The position numbers and the translations under genes were made by a program. Shown piece by piece: positions 8,099 through 16,942 of a stretch of DNA of 64,000 nt. This DNA comes from Butyrivibrio sp. Its GTDB lineage: Bacteria > Bacillota > Clostridia > Lachnospirales > Lachnospiraceae. Below the pieces are notes generated by a model. That model was not told the origin of the DNA. It did no database searches and saw only the letters and a list, made by a program, of their open reading frames with translations. How positions within the stretch are numbered: position 1 is the stretch's first letter; every line of letters starts with the position of its first letter. The stretch spans positions 1-64,000 of the forward strand of contig JAKVKH010000009.1 in NCBI GenBank assembly GCA_022486625.1, given 5' to 3'.

Positions 8099-9493
8099 TC
8101 AGCCGGCAGTTTTTACCTGCTGTTCGATTTCTGCCAGTTTCTCATCTGTCAGAATATACTTTTTCTTAAATACCAGAATTGCAATCAGAAGTCCTGCGAT
8201 CGGGATCAGCGTCATAAACATGCGAAGTCCCATAACAGAAACACCGGACAATGCCTGCACTGCTCCTGTACCGCCTTCACCACTGTCTGTGATCTTGCCG
8301 ATTCCAAAAACCGCAAGGCAGACAGAAGTCAGAAAGCTGGAAAGACCCGATGCCAGTTTTACGACAAAAGTCTGCATGGAGAAAATCACGCTGTCATCTC
8401 TTCTATGATTCTTCAGTTCACCATAGTCAACTGTATTGGCAAGAAATACTGTTGTCAGAATTGTCAGCATGCCAAATGCCGCAAATACCAGAAATGCCGG
8501 AATCAGCATCACATACAGATTCAGGAAACCTGCAAACATCATTCCGAACAGAATCGCGTAGCCCGCAATTGCCATGACGAAACTGGCAAAAAATACCTGC
8601 ATGGCATTCAGGAACTTTCTGAGAATCGGATACAAAAGCATCATGGATAAAATCTGAATTCCACCGCCAAAGGTCGTAAACAGTGTATAGGAAGTTCTCC
8701 AGTTCTCACCGCCGAAATCATATTTGAAGAAGTAAATCAAAAGTCCGGAAGTAATATAAAGAGACAGATTAATCAACACAATGGATACCACAACCGTCAT
8801 CGCCTGATCATTTTGCACGAGTGCACGAAACATCTGCTTTACAGAAGGAGAATCAACATCCGCCGTTGACTTTTCCTTGATAAACAGGCAGGTGACAAGG
8901 GTACAGAATGCAAAAACAACAGAAATAATAAGTGCAAATCTGCTGAACCCAACTCTGTCATTATTATGTCCAAGCATGGCAACCACCATAACTGTAATGA
9001 CAGTGATCAGTGCATCACCGACACCGGCGCAGCTTCTTGCCAGCGTTGTCAGTCCCTCTCTCTCACTTCCTCCTTTGGTAAAAGCAGGAATCATGGACCA
9101 GAAAGGAATATCCATCATGGTGTAGGTAACTCCCCACATGATATAGACAATTGCCGCATAGGCAACCAGTCCACCTCCGGTCAGCGCCGGCGGTGCCGTA
9201 TAGAGCATGTACAGAACCACCGCATTAAGCAGCGTTCCGATTAAAAGCCACGGTCTGAACTTTCCCCATTTCGTACGGGTCTTTGCAACAATCACACCCA
9301 TGATCGGATCATTGAATGCATCAAACACACGTGCCACAAGAAGAATAATTCCCATGGCAATCGGGCTCACATGAAGCGTGTCCTGATAATAATACAGCAC
9401 ATAACCGGAAGAAAGCATATAAGCAATATCCTTGCCAAATGCGCCTAATCCGTAGGCTGCCTTTTCTTTTCCTGATAACATTGATGTTGACAT
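8099..9493 (-). CDS. GPH-family (MelB-like) sugar:cation symporter
   Basis: 464 residues from the ATG at 9493, preferred because GAGGA stands at good spacing; an ATG ten codons upstream has no ribosome site. About 12 hydrophobic segments are seen. Near the N-terminus are the family traits YGLGAFGKDIAYML, DAFNDPIMG (Asp residues used for cation/sugar binding in MelB) and TKWGKFRPW. It should import glycosides or oligosaccharides with Na+ or H+. Last gene of the minus-strand operon with the GT-B-like protein (40 bp gap) and the GH2 enzyme, which would cleave the imported sugar. Confidence 0.88.
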   Translation of the reverse strand: MSTSMLSGKEKAAYGLGAFGKDIAYMLSSGYVLYYYQDTLHVSPIAMGIILLVARVFDAFNDPIMGVIVAKTRTKWGKFRPWLLIGTLLNAVVLYMLYTAPPALTGGGLVAYAAIVYIMWGVTYTMMDIPFWSMIPAFTKGGSEREGLTTLARSCAGVGDALITVITVMVVAMLGHNNDRVGFSRFALIISVVFAFCTLVTCLFIKEKSTADVDSPSVKQMFRALVQNDQAMTVVVSIVLINLSLYITSGLLIYFFKYDFGGENWRTSYTLFTTFGGGIQILSMMLLYPILRKFLNAMQVFFASFVMAIAGYAILFGMMFAGFLNLYVMLIPAFLVFAAFGMLTILTTVFLANTVDYGELKNHRRDDSVIFSMQTFVVKLASGLSSFLTSVCLAVFGIGKITDSGEGGTGAVQALSGVSVMGLRMFMTLIPIAGLLIAILVFKKKYILTDEKLAEIEQQVKTAG

Positions 9494-9533
9494 CTGTCTT
9501 CCTCTTTTTCTTTCATTTGCCATGCAGCATGAA

Positions 9534-10997
9534 TCACTTCATGGACATTGCCAGTTTCACAACATTGTATGCACCGTCATAAATTCCGATGGACTTATTT
9601 GTGACAATATTATGACACATGTCTTCCAAAAGGGTACGATCCTGCAGGAACAGATCCAGCATCTGAATCGTATGCGGCAGATCCCTGCATTCAAGTGTAC
9701 CGTCACCGATTTCCGCCGAGTGGATGGCGCCCCACATCTCATGTTTACCGACACGTCTGATGAAGAGCTTGGGAACCGGATAAAACGCCAGTTCACTCGG
9801 TTTGGTCACCAGTACATCGCAGCTTCTCATCAGAAGATTGGTGCAGTAAACCGCTTCAAATATATTTTCATGCCAGAAGCCATGAATTCCGGTCACGATG
9901 CTGTTCGGGTTCAGCGCAAACTGTGCAAAATTCTCCGTATCCTCCCAGTTATTGAAATGTTCTGAAGACAGCTCCTTCATTTCCGGGATCTCACGTACCA
10001 GATCCTCCCATACATTCTTATAATCTCCGACATTTACGTAAAGCGCTGCCTTTTTCTCTCTGATCATCGGCAGCAGATGTCTGATCATTCCGGCAAAGAT
10101 TTCCTTCTGTGCACCTGCTCCTCCGATAGTCAGCAGGAAACGCATCGGTGCCTTCATCTTCTTACGGAGAATACGCTGTTCGCAGTCTTTTTCAATATTG
10201 CTGACAAGCTCATGATCAATGTAATGGCCAGTATAGACAAGGCTTCCCTCCGGCATTGCATTACAGACCTGATCCTTATTCATGCCGTTCAGAACCCGGT
10301 AACCCATATATGCATTATGACACTGGATCGTATGCACACTGCCCTCAGAAAGATGCAGCGCCATCGGCCAGTTGTCCGGAATTGCATTGACCACATGCTT
10401 CATCCCTGCATGAATGGCAGCCTGTGCCGGCCATACATGTGTGGCAATGACCGGAATGTCTTTAGGTACATTACGATATACCGGTGCCATCAGTTCCGCA
10501 TTCTTCTGATCTGAAGAATTATAGGAAAGTGCTCTGAAGCCTTCATAATTCATCGGCTCCCATATGAATTTATTGAAAAGAGGATTTTTTGAAAGTCTCG
10601 ATCCAAGCGAATACAGATCATTCTGCGCACTGATTACCTTGGTGCAGGTCGTCTGCGGATAGGAATTCAGATCCATCCAGTAAGGTGTATATCCAAGATA
10701 ATGCGCGCAGGATGCCATCGCCATGGAAATACGATAATGTCCGAAGCCCATACGGATATTGCCGACGATAATCCCTTTCTCCTCATCAAATGCCAGATCA
10801 CTTTTTTCATCTGACAGCGTAATGTTCTGTACCCCAAGAGCCGGTCCGATATATGGATTCTGCTGAATACTGATCCTGTAATCTGCCGCCGAATCATCCC
10901 CGAACTTCTTCATCAGCTTCTTTTTGGAATTGCATGCCTTCCGGTACACCTTGTCACTCATGACATTCCCGAATATAACTTTTGACTTATCTCCCAT
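9534..10997 (-). CDS. GT-B-fold glycosyltransferase-like protein of unknown function
   Basis: 487 residues. The N-terminal domain has a glycine/His motif NIRMGFGHYRISMAMA, like the GxGH loop of MurG / MGDG-synthase-type enzymes; the middle has LLTIGGAGAQ, like the TxGGS loop; the C-terminal domain has CDVLVTKPSELAF, like the nucleotide-sugar site region of GT28/GT1. It therefore looks like a GT-B sugar transferase or relative, with unknown donor and acceptor. GAGG precedes the ATG. It lies between the GH2 glycosidase (30 bp) and the symporter (40 bp), which is an unusual place for a biosynthetic transferase. No signal peptide or membrane helix is evident. Confidence 0.6.
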   Translation of the reverse strand: MGDKSKVIFGNVMSDKVYRKACNSKKKLMKKFGDDSAADYRISIQQNPYIGPALGVQNITLSDEKSDLAFDEEKGIIVGNIRMGFGHYRISMAMASCAHYLGYTPYWMDLNSYPQTTCTKVISAQNDLYSLGSRLSKNPLFNKFIWEPMNYEGFRALSYNSSDQKNAELMAPVYRNVPKDIPVIATHVWPAQAAIHAGMKHVVNAIPDNWPMALHLSEGSVHTIQCHNAYMGYRVLNGMNKDQVCNAMPEGSLVYTGHYIDHELVSNIEKDCEQRILRKKMKAPMRFLLTIGGAGAQKEIFAGMIRHLLPMIREKKAALYVNVGDYKNVWEDLVREIPEMKELSSEHFNNWEDTENFAQFALNPNSIVTGIHGFWHENIFEAVYCTNLLMRSCDVLVTKPSELAFYPVPKLFIRRVGKHEMWGAIHSAEIGDGTLECRDLPHTIQMLDLFLQDRTLLEDMCHNIVTNKSIGIYDGAYNVVKLAMSMK

Positions 10998-11027
10998 TTT
11001 GATACCTCATTTCTTTTATAATATGGT

Positions 11028-13502
11028 TTATGAAAAAGAAACCTGAAAAGGAATCGTAATCTTCTGACTGCCACAGGTAATATGAAGTGCCATATTCCCG
11101 CTTTGTCCCTTCGTCCTGACATACGTGCCGGTCATTCCTCCTCGGAATGGTACTACTGCAGGTCCGATCAGTTCAAGTGCACCTTCCGTCCGAAGTTCTA
11201 CAGGCTCCATGCAAAGCGGAAGTATATTGCCGTTCTCATCCGTTGCCCGGATTCTGATAAGCGCCACATCGTAGGTCTCGCCCTCTGTCAGTCTCGTATG
11301 GTCCACATCTGCTTCAATATGAAGCTCATGCGCCGGCTTTCTGATCACCGTTCTGACCACCTGGCCTGCGCGGATCGCTTCAAAACAGAACTCCGTGGAT
11401 TTTCCGCCCCAATCACCAATATATCTGTTATAAAGGTCTAACGCATCTCCCCACTTCATATGATACTGAAGCGCGACCCTGAGTGCTTTGGCTTTAATGT
11501 GAAGCGGAATATCGCCCATTCCATATCTCGCCGCTGCATTCATCACATCACGAATGGCATCCGCCTGTACCGCTGTAAACTTTTCATTATCATGCAGCTG
11601 ATTTCCGATATAATCATCAACCAGAAGCGGTCCGTGCCGGAGATTGCGATACGGCGAATCCGCCGGTGTATATTCTTTGATAAACACACCATTTTTATAC
11701 ATTCTGACTGCATCAGCATTGGTAAAAATCCATACGTCACCACGAATGCACTCTGCATGCTCTCCGATATCCATTCCGGAACTGACTTCCAGTACATCTG
11801 TCTGTTCATCCTGACTTCTGTATACTGCAGCTGCAAGTTTCGGATTACGGAACATGTCCATCACTCCATGATAACAGATTCTGTCACCGCTTCCGAAATC
11901 CTGATGTGTATTGTAATCGAACATGCACCAGCCAAAGCTCCCGGAAATATCTTCCTGACCTGCAACCGCATCCAGTACACCCGCGTGGCGGATTGCATGC
12001 TCCATCCGCTTATCCTCATAATCAAACGTTCTGGTCGGAAACATATGGCCGTTGTATTCCGTGATCAGATAAGGTCTGTTCATATCTGAAGTCACATGGC
12101 TTTTTGGCTCACAGCCGATATTTTTACCATTATGTACGAAATCATTGTAAGTATAAACATCTTCCAGCAGATGACTTTTTTTGATTGCACGAACGCCGCC
12201 GGTCTGACGTGTTGTATCAAGCCTGTGTGCAATATGATTTGTCTTTGCATAAAAAGAATCATCATCCATGGATTCATTTATCCTGACACCCCAGAGAATA
12301 ATGGAAGTATGATTTCTGTACTGAAGAATCATTTCCTGCAGATTTTCGCAGGCCTGTTCTTTCCATTTCTCATCTCCGATATGCTGCCATCCCGGAAACT
12401 CCATAAATACCAGAAGCCCCAGTTCATCACACCTGTCAATAAATGCATGTGACTGCGGATAATGTGAAGTTCTGACAGCATTCACACACAGTTCTTTTTT
12501 CAGGATATCGGCATCAAGCCTCTGCATGGAAGAAGGCATCGCATAGCCCACATAAGGATAGCTCTGATGTCTGTTAAGTCCTCTGATTCTGAGTTTCCTG
12601 CCATTCAGATAAAAACCATCCTTCTGAAAAACAGCTTTTCTGAAGCCAAATCGTACCTTCTTTTCATCCAGGACAATTTCTCCCTGACAAAGCTGTGTTT
12701 TTAAAAGGTAAAGCGCCGGCGACGCAGTATCCCATATTGCAACCGGAAGTGTCCGAAACAAAGGTGCTGCTGTTTCTCCTTCCAGTTCTGTTACGCCCAG
12801 AAGCTGTTCCTGTGCGTACGGATCTTCCGCAATATTCTCCGTTTCCAGAAGGCGGACTCTTGTCAACGTCTGCCTGATCCGAAGCTCCTGATTCTGCTCA
12901 TGTATGGCGCTTAAATCCACACATACCTGCGATGAAAGCGCTGCTTCAGATGTCTGTCCATTGGTTCCCTGCTGAAAACAGAAGTTCTTTGGTAACTTCG
13001 TTCTGACAAAAACGTCCTGAATATAAACTGGTTCTTTGATTTCCAGCCATACCTCACGATAAATTCCACCGTAAGTCATATAATCAACCACATGCCCAAA
13101 TGGCGGCACATTCTGCTTTTCTGTACTGTCAACCTTTACCAATATAACAAGATATTCCTCGTCCGTCATGAACTGTGTCAGTTCAATTTCAAAAGCAGTA
13201 TATCCGCAGTTATGCATTCCTGCATGTCTTCCATTCACAAAGACCTCTACCGTATGCGCAACTCCATCAAAATGAAGAAAAACTCTTCGGCCTCTCCATT
13301 CCGGATCAATAGCTATCGTTTTCCGATAACCGCTGACCATCTGGTAAATGCTCTCATCAAAATAATGAAAAGGGGTCACTGCCACTGTATGCGGAATTCT
13401 CACTTCTTCCATCTGATGATCGTTAAAGCAAGGTTCTATCATCTCTGGCGTATATTCTTCTGAAAATTTCCAGCCATTATTCAGGAATATTTTTTTCTGC
13501 AT
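11028..13502 (-). CDS. Glycoside hydrolase family 2 (beta-galactosidase/beta-glucuronidase-like)
   Basis: 824 residues. The N-terminal jelly-roll sugar-binding domain (about 1-180), immunoglobulin-like domain and TIM barrel are followed by C-terminal extra domains. Glu410 in GVRINES is the likely acid/base and Glu482 in ITEYNG the likely nucleophile. No signal peptide is seen, so it probably acts inside the cell on an imported beta-glycoside. The start follows AAAGG. First gene of the operon, with its own promoter (13547-13575) and an inverted-repeat operator beside the ribosome site. Exact substrate specificity cannot be decided. Confidence 0.88.
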   Translation of the reverse strand: MQKKIFLNNGWKFSEEYTPEMIEPCFNDHQMEEVRIPHTVAVTPFHYFDESIYQMVSGYRKTIAIDPEWRGRRVFLHFDGVAHTVEVFVNGRHAGMHNCGYTAFEIELTQFMTDEEYLVILVKVDSTEKQNVPPFGHVVDYMTYGGIYREVWLEIKEPVYIQDVFVRTKLPKNFCFQQGTNGQTSEAALSSQVCVDLSAIHEQNQELRIRQTLTRVRLLETENIAEDPYAQEQLLGVTELEGETAAPLFRTLPVAIWDTASPALYLLKTQLCQGEIVLDEKKVRFGFRKAVFQKDGFYLNGRKLRIRGLNRHQSYPYVGYAMPSSMQRLDADILKKELCVNAVRTSHYPQSHAFIDRCDELGLLVFMEFPGWQHIGDEKWKEQACENLQEMILQYRNHTSIILWGVRINESMDDDSFYAKTNHIAHRLDTTRQTGGVRAIKKSHLLEDVYTYNDFVHNGKNIGCEPKSHVTSDMNRPYLITEYNGHMFPTRTFDYEDKRMEHAIRHAGVLDAVAGQEDISGSFGWCMFDYNTHQDFGSGDRICYHGVMDMFRNPKLAAAVYRSQDEQTDVLEVSSGMDIGEHAECIRGDVWIFTNADAVRMYKNGVFIKEYTPADSPYRNLRHGPLLVDDYIGNQLHDNEKFTAVQADAIRDVMNAAARYGMGDIPLHIKAKALRVALQYHMKWGDALDLYNRYIGDWGGKSTEFCFEAIRAGQVVRTVIRKPAHELHIEADVDHTRLTEGETYDVALIRIRATDENGNILPLCMEPVELRTEGALELIGPAVVPFRGGMTGTYVRTKGQSGNMALHITCGSQKITIPFQVSFS

Positions 13503-13514
13503 AAATGCCTTTCT

Positions 13515-13544
13515 TGGAAACTATATTGGTATTATTAGTTTCCA
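13515..13544 (-). promoter_or_regulatory. Inverted-repeat operator upstream of the GH2 operon
   Basis: TGGAAACTA and TAGTTTCCA form 9-bp arms separated by 12 bp, between the -10 box and the ribosome site. A third GAAACTA half-site is at 13576-13582 next to the -35 box. The spacing of arms and extra half-site suggests a dimeric repressor or an AraC-type protein; no candidate regulator is adjacent. Confidence 0.6.
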
Positions 13545-13546
13545 TT

Positions 13547-13575
13547 ATTGTATCATTATATGCTGCGGTCATCAA
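13547..13575 (-). promoter_or_regulatory. Promoter of the GH2 operon
   Basis: On the minus strand TTGATG and TACAAT are separated by 17 bases. Transcription would begin at the edge of the inverted repeat at 13515-13544. Confidence 0.65.
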
Positions 13576-13659
13576 GAAACTATTTTCACAAATTTCGTTT
13601 CCGTTTTCTGTGCACATTGGTATAATGCCTCAGAACCTTTCATGGCTCATGGTCTGCAC

Positions 13660-13704
13660 AAAAAAACAGCCGCATTGCATTTTCAACAAATACAACGCGG
13701 CTGT
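13660..13704 (-). terminator. Terminator of the DUF6465 gene
   Basis: On the minus strand ACAGCCGCGTTG and CAATGCGGCTGT pair over 12 positions (one G-T) and are followed by TTTTTT. Confidence 0.85.
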
Positions 13705-13732
13705 CTAAGCTTACGCTCACGATCAAAACTGA

Positions 13733-13990
13733 TCAGATCATAAAACTTCCTGCTTCACTTCCATTGATTACATAATATACTCTGTCTTCTTCCGGCTTTA
13801 CATAGAGATCCATGGATGTAATCTCTGACACATCCTTATGAAGATCATATGCCCACACATTCTTTGCATTCTGCACAATTTCGTCATAAGAGATCGATTT
13901 GTCACCATACTGAAGTTCTACATTTGCCTTAAACGCTTCTGCCTTTTTCACTGCCGGCTTCTTCTGGGCTGCCAACTTCTTTACTGCCAT
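13733..13990 (-). CDS. Small DUF6465-family protein
   Basis: 85 residues. The Lys/Ala-rich N-terminus (about 1-20, KKPAVKK) is followed by a compact domain with SMDLYVKPEEDRVYYVING, which I recognise as the DUF6465 family found in Lachnospiraceae. The function is unknown. A strong GGAGGAG box lies before the ATG, and a rho-independent terminator follows, so it is a single-gene unit. The 139 bp upstream of it contain AT-rich sequence and a weak GAAACG/CGTTTC stem (about 14100-14127) that may end the PRTase-like gene. Confidence 0.75.
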   Translation of the reverse strand: MAVKKLAAQKKPAVKKAEAFKANVELQYGDKSISYDEIVQNAKNVWAYDLHKDVSEITSMDLYVKPEEDRVYYVINGSEAGSFMI

Positions 13991-14129
13991 TTGTTCTCTC
14001 CTCCTTCATACAATATGTCTGAATATTGCATGACTCTTTTGTGAATATTTAAAACTGTTTATACTGAATATTACACTTTTCGCCTATAATGTCAATAAAG
14101 AAACGCTTTTCCGTTTTCCCGTTTCCTGC

Positions 14130-14774
14130 TCAGTGTCGGACTTCCGAATAGCCAAAGCCATTACAGATTGCATCTACCGGAACTCCTGCAGCACACATCT
14201 GACAGCTGTCTGCGCTGTAGGCCTTATAATCCGGAAGGTCTGCCTTGGAAAAAAGATAGTGAATCGGGCAACCTGCAACATTACTGGCTGTTGAGAAAAT
14301 TGCTGATACTCCGCTGATCAGACCTCCGTAATATTTAATTCCCTCAATCGCGCGACCGAGTGTCTTGCCGGTCGTTGTAGACGCCAGAAGCAAAAGTACA
14401 TGCTTATTCTGAATCATCATCATCATATTATCACGCACGATCATCTGCCCTGCATGATCATATTCCGGTGTCACAACATAAATCGTCTTATGCTGGTTCA
14501 TGGAAACGAATCCGGCTTTAGTCAGTTCTTCCGCAAGAAAAGCGCCAATTACTTCCGTTCCGTCCATGCAGACAATCGTATCTACAATCGTTGAAGCAAC
14601 ATATTCAGTGCTGAGCGCTCTCGCGACTGCACTCGCTTCATTCTGGCGGGTCTTCATTGTGGTCATATCAATATAATAATTGATATGTGAGTTCGGTGTC
14701 ACAAAATGACCGGGTATTACTTTCAGTGTCACATCCGGATACTGCTTAGAAGGAATCTTGGTATAATCCTGCAT
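14130..14774 (-). CDS. Phosphoribosyltransferase-like protein
   Basis: 214 residues from the ATG at 14774, eight bases after AAGGGGG; an ATG two codons upstream is also possible. The fold resembles orotate-type PRTases: an early VDTIVCMDGTEVIGAFLAEEL segment and a later HVLLLLASTTTGKTLGRAIEGIKYYGG segment. The latter matches the PRPP loop VLLVDDxxTTGGT, but the two acidic residues are replaced by Ala-Ser, so PRPP chemistry is doubtful. The C-terminus is Cys-containing (CQMCAAG). It could be a regulatory or divergent PRTase. It forms its own minus-strand unit, divergent from the metallopeptidase gene. Confidence 0.6.
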   Translation of the reverse strand: MQDYTKIPSKQYPDVTLKVIPGHFVTPNSHINYYIDMTTMKTRQNEASAVARALSTEYVASTIVDTIVCMDGTEVIGAFLAEELTKAGFVSMNQHKTIYVVTPEYDHAGQMIVRDNMMMMIQNKHVLLLLASTTTGKTLGRAIEGIKYYGGLISGVSAIFSTASNVAGCPIHYLFSKADLPDYKAYSADSCQMCAAGVPVDAICNGFGYSEVRH

Positions 14775-14993
14775 TTTCATAACCCCCTTATTCTGTTGTC
14801 CGTTACTGCCCCTGTATGACATTTTTCTATAATCATACACAATGACTGCATTTCAATTCATAGTTTAATCATAACACATAATAAGACGAATTAGCAGTTA
14901 TTTATCATGTATTTTTCCATATAAATTACAATTCATATTCACATATGAAGTGAAGATATGGTAGCATTAAATAGAGGTAAGGAGGTTTCACTT

Positions 14994-15851
14994 ATGAGAA
15001 TTCATTCCGGACTGACCCGTTTTCGCAGAATATGCGCACTGATAACTGCAATAACCGTTGTCATGACACCAGTTATTGCCGATGCCGCCTGTCCGATCAC
15101 TGTTTCCTCAAGTCAGTCTCAGTCTGATGCTGTCACAAATTATTACAATCTGATTCCCTCAGAAATCCGTACTGCGTTTGAAACCGGGGGATGGACCATA
15201 GAAATTGAAGGTCTGCAGCAGATCTATCACAATATCGGAGGCATTCCGGTCGGTCCCGATGGATACAGTCTTGCAGGAATCACCATCATCAAGACCAGAA
15301 AAGTATGTCTGAACAGTTCGGGCACTTACAGTACGCAGGCCATCAACCATGAAATGGGACATTATTTTGATTATCTGATATACGCTTCCAGCGGGGTACA
15401 GCCTTCTGTCACACCGGCTTTTACTTCCATATATCAGAAAGAATCTGTTGGCGGCGATCGCTATATTTCTTCCAATTCCACAGAATATTTTGCGGATGCT
15501 TTCAAAAGATATCTGGAAACGCCAAAGGCACTGCAGCAGAGTGATCCCCAGACCTATAATTACGTCAGTGCTCTTGTCACGAACTACGTTGCCGTCATAG
15601 ATGCTGCCAATGCCGCCACTTCTGTGCAGAACAAGACTTCAGTCACTGCAGCCGATACACAGCTTCCGGAAAAAGACTACCCGGCAGGAACCTTCATCTA
15701 CAACGGCCTTGACTTCGGCTCCGTCTTCAATCCGGAATATTACTATAACCATAATCCGGACCTGCAGAAAGCCATCGGATATAATCCGCAGAAACTCTTC
15801 CAGCACTTTATCCAGTATGGTGTTGCAGAAGGCAGAGCCGGTATCGGCTGA
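14994..15851 (+). CDS. Secreted zinc metallopeptidase, ATLF (anthrax lethal factor)-like
   Basis: 285 residues from the ATG at 14994 (GGAGG upstream). Residues 1-35 form a signal peptide with ADA-AC near the cut site. His119-Glu120-x2-His123 (HEMGH) is the zinc/catalytic motif, and Glu164 in STEYFADAF fits the third ligand; the EYFAxAFxRYL pattern resembles the anthrax lethal factor C-terminal peptidase family. The last 50 residues hold one copy of a YYYNHNPDLQ...HFIQYGVAEGR repeat known from clostridial surface proteins. It should be exported or wall-associated. Substrate unknown. It converges on the dus gene with only 11 bp between the stop codons. Confidence 0.78.
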   Translation: MRIHSGLTRFRRICALITAITVVMTPVIADAACPITVSSSQSQSDAVTNYYNLIPSEIRTAFETGGWTIEIEGLQQIYHNIGGIPVGPDGYSLAGITIIKTRKVCLNSSGTYSTQAINHEMGHYFDYLIYASSGVQPSVTPAFTSIYQKESVGGDRYISSNSTEYFADAFKRYLETPKALQQSDPQTYNYVSALVTNYVAVIDAANAATSVQNKTSVTAADTQLPEKDYPAGTFIYNGLDFGSVFNPEYYYNHNPDLQKAIGYNPQKLFQHFIQYGVAEGRAGIG

Positions 15852-15862
15852 GCTACATTTCA

Positions 15863-16855
15863 TTACATACCTGTTTCCGTCACATGCATCTCGGTTTTGA
15901 ATCTGCATGCCCCCATCAGATTCAGAACCGAGCTTTTATATTCAGACTTTGTCTGTGCCTTCTGAATTTTACGTACGTATCTTTCACTTTCCTCATACAT
16001 GGTTCCCATGTAGATCCACAGCTCTTTCATTTTGCATATGACATTCATGTCACTTTCCATATTTTCTTCATATGCATCCCAAAGCCCCTGCAGAAATGCC
16101 TTAAACTCTGTCTGTGTCAGAGGCTTTCCCCCTGTGATCTCACGAACAAGTGCAGGATTGCCCACAAGCCCTCTCCCGATCATCATTGCCTGCAGCTCTG
16201 GAAAACGTTTCATTAATACATCGGCATTTTCCGGCGTTGTAACATCCCCGTTATAAACAACCGGCATATGACTTTCTGCAAATGCTCTGCCAAAAGCATC
16301 CAGATCTGCATGATTCCGGTAAAAATCCTGTCTGACACGCGGATGAATGATCAGTTCAGAAACCGGATACCGATTATATACCTTCATCAATTCATCCATT
16401 TCATCTACTGCATACATTCCGATTCTCGTTTTCAGAGAAATTCTGACGTTCACATTATGAAGTGCTTCAAAAACCGCATTCAGAAATTCATCAAGATCAT
16501 CAGGATCCTTCAGAAATCCAGCACCCTTTCCTTTGTTCACAACCGTCGGTGCAGGACACCCGAGATTCAGGTTCACCTCGCCATAGCCCATCATCGTCAG
16601 TTCTTTTACCGCCCAGACAAATTCTTCCACTCTTCTCGTCAGAATCTGCGGAATTACATTAACTCCGGCAGCCTTCAGTGCCGCATTATTTTCCGGCGAC
16701 ACATCTCTTTTTTCCTTATTGGTAAAGGTCAGTGTCTGATTTGCATTCAGAAATGGGGTATAGTAACTGCTCATGCTTTCGGGAAAAAAGCTGTGGTGTA
16801 CATTTCTGTACACATAGCCGGTAATACCTTCCATTGGTGCAAGAGAATATTTCAT
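15863..16855 (-). CDS. tRNA-dihydrouridine synthase family protein
   Basis: 330 residues from the ATG at 16855, after AAAGGA; an upstream ATG lacks a ribosome site. The start APMEGITGYVYRNVHH and the catalytic Cys loop LNLGCPAPTVVNKGKGAGFL are diagnostic of Dus FMN enzymes. It reduces uridines in the tRNA D-loop using NADPH. The C-terminal helical tRNA-binding part is present. Sits downstream of the MATE gene by about 90 bp, which includes a small CCGGATCATATCCGG hairpin. Confidence 0.9.
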   Translation of the reverse strand: MKYSLAPMEGITGYVYRNVHHSFFPESMSSYYTPFLNANQTLTFTNKEKRDVSPENNAALKAAGVNVIPQILTRRVEEFVWAVKELTMMGYGEVNLNLGCPAPTVVNKGKGAGFLKDPDDLDEFLNAVFEALHNVNVRISLKTRIGMYAVDEMDELMKVYNRYPVSELIIHPRVRQDFYRNHADLDAFGRAFAESHMPVVYNGDVTTPENADVLMKRFPELQAMMIGRGLVGNPALVREITGGKPLTQTEFKAFLQGLWDAYEENMESDMNVICKMKELWIYMGTMYEESERYVRKIQKAQTKSEYKSSVLNLMGACRFKTEMHVTETGM

Positions 16856-16942
16856 ATAAAATCCTTTTCTGCGCCTGCAGCGCATTTGAAAGCCTGCCGG
16901 ATCATATCCGGTTATTGTTCCGGTAACGTCTCCGACTTTCTT

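Noticed and set aside
13505..13708. 67-codon hydrophobic ORF on the plus strand
   Set aside because: No ribosome site, and it covers the GH2 promoter/operator and the DUF6465 terminator, which explain the sequence.
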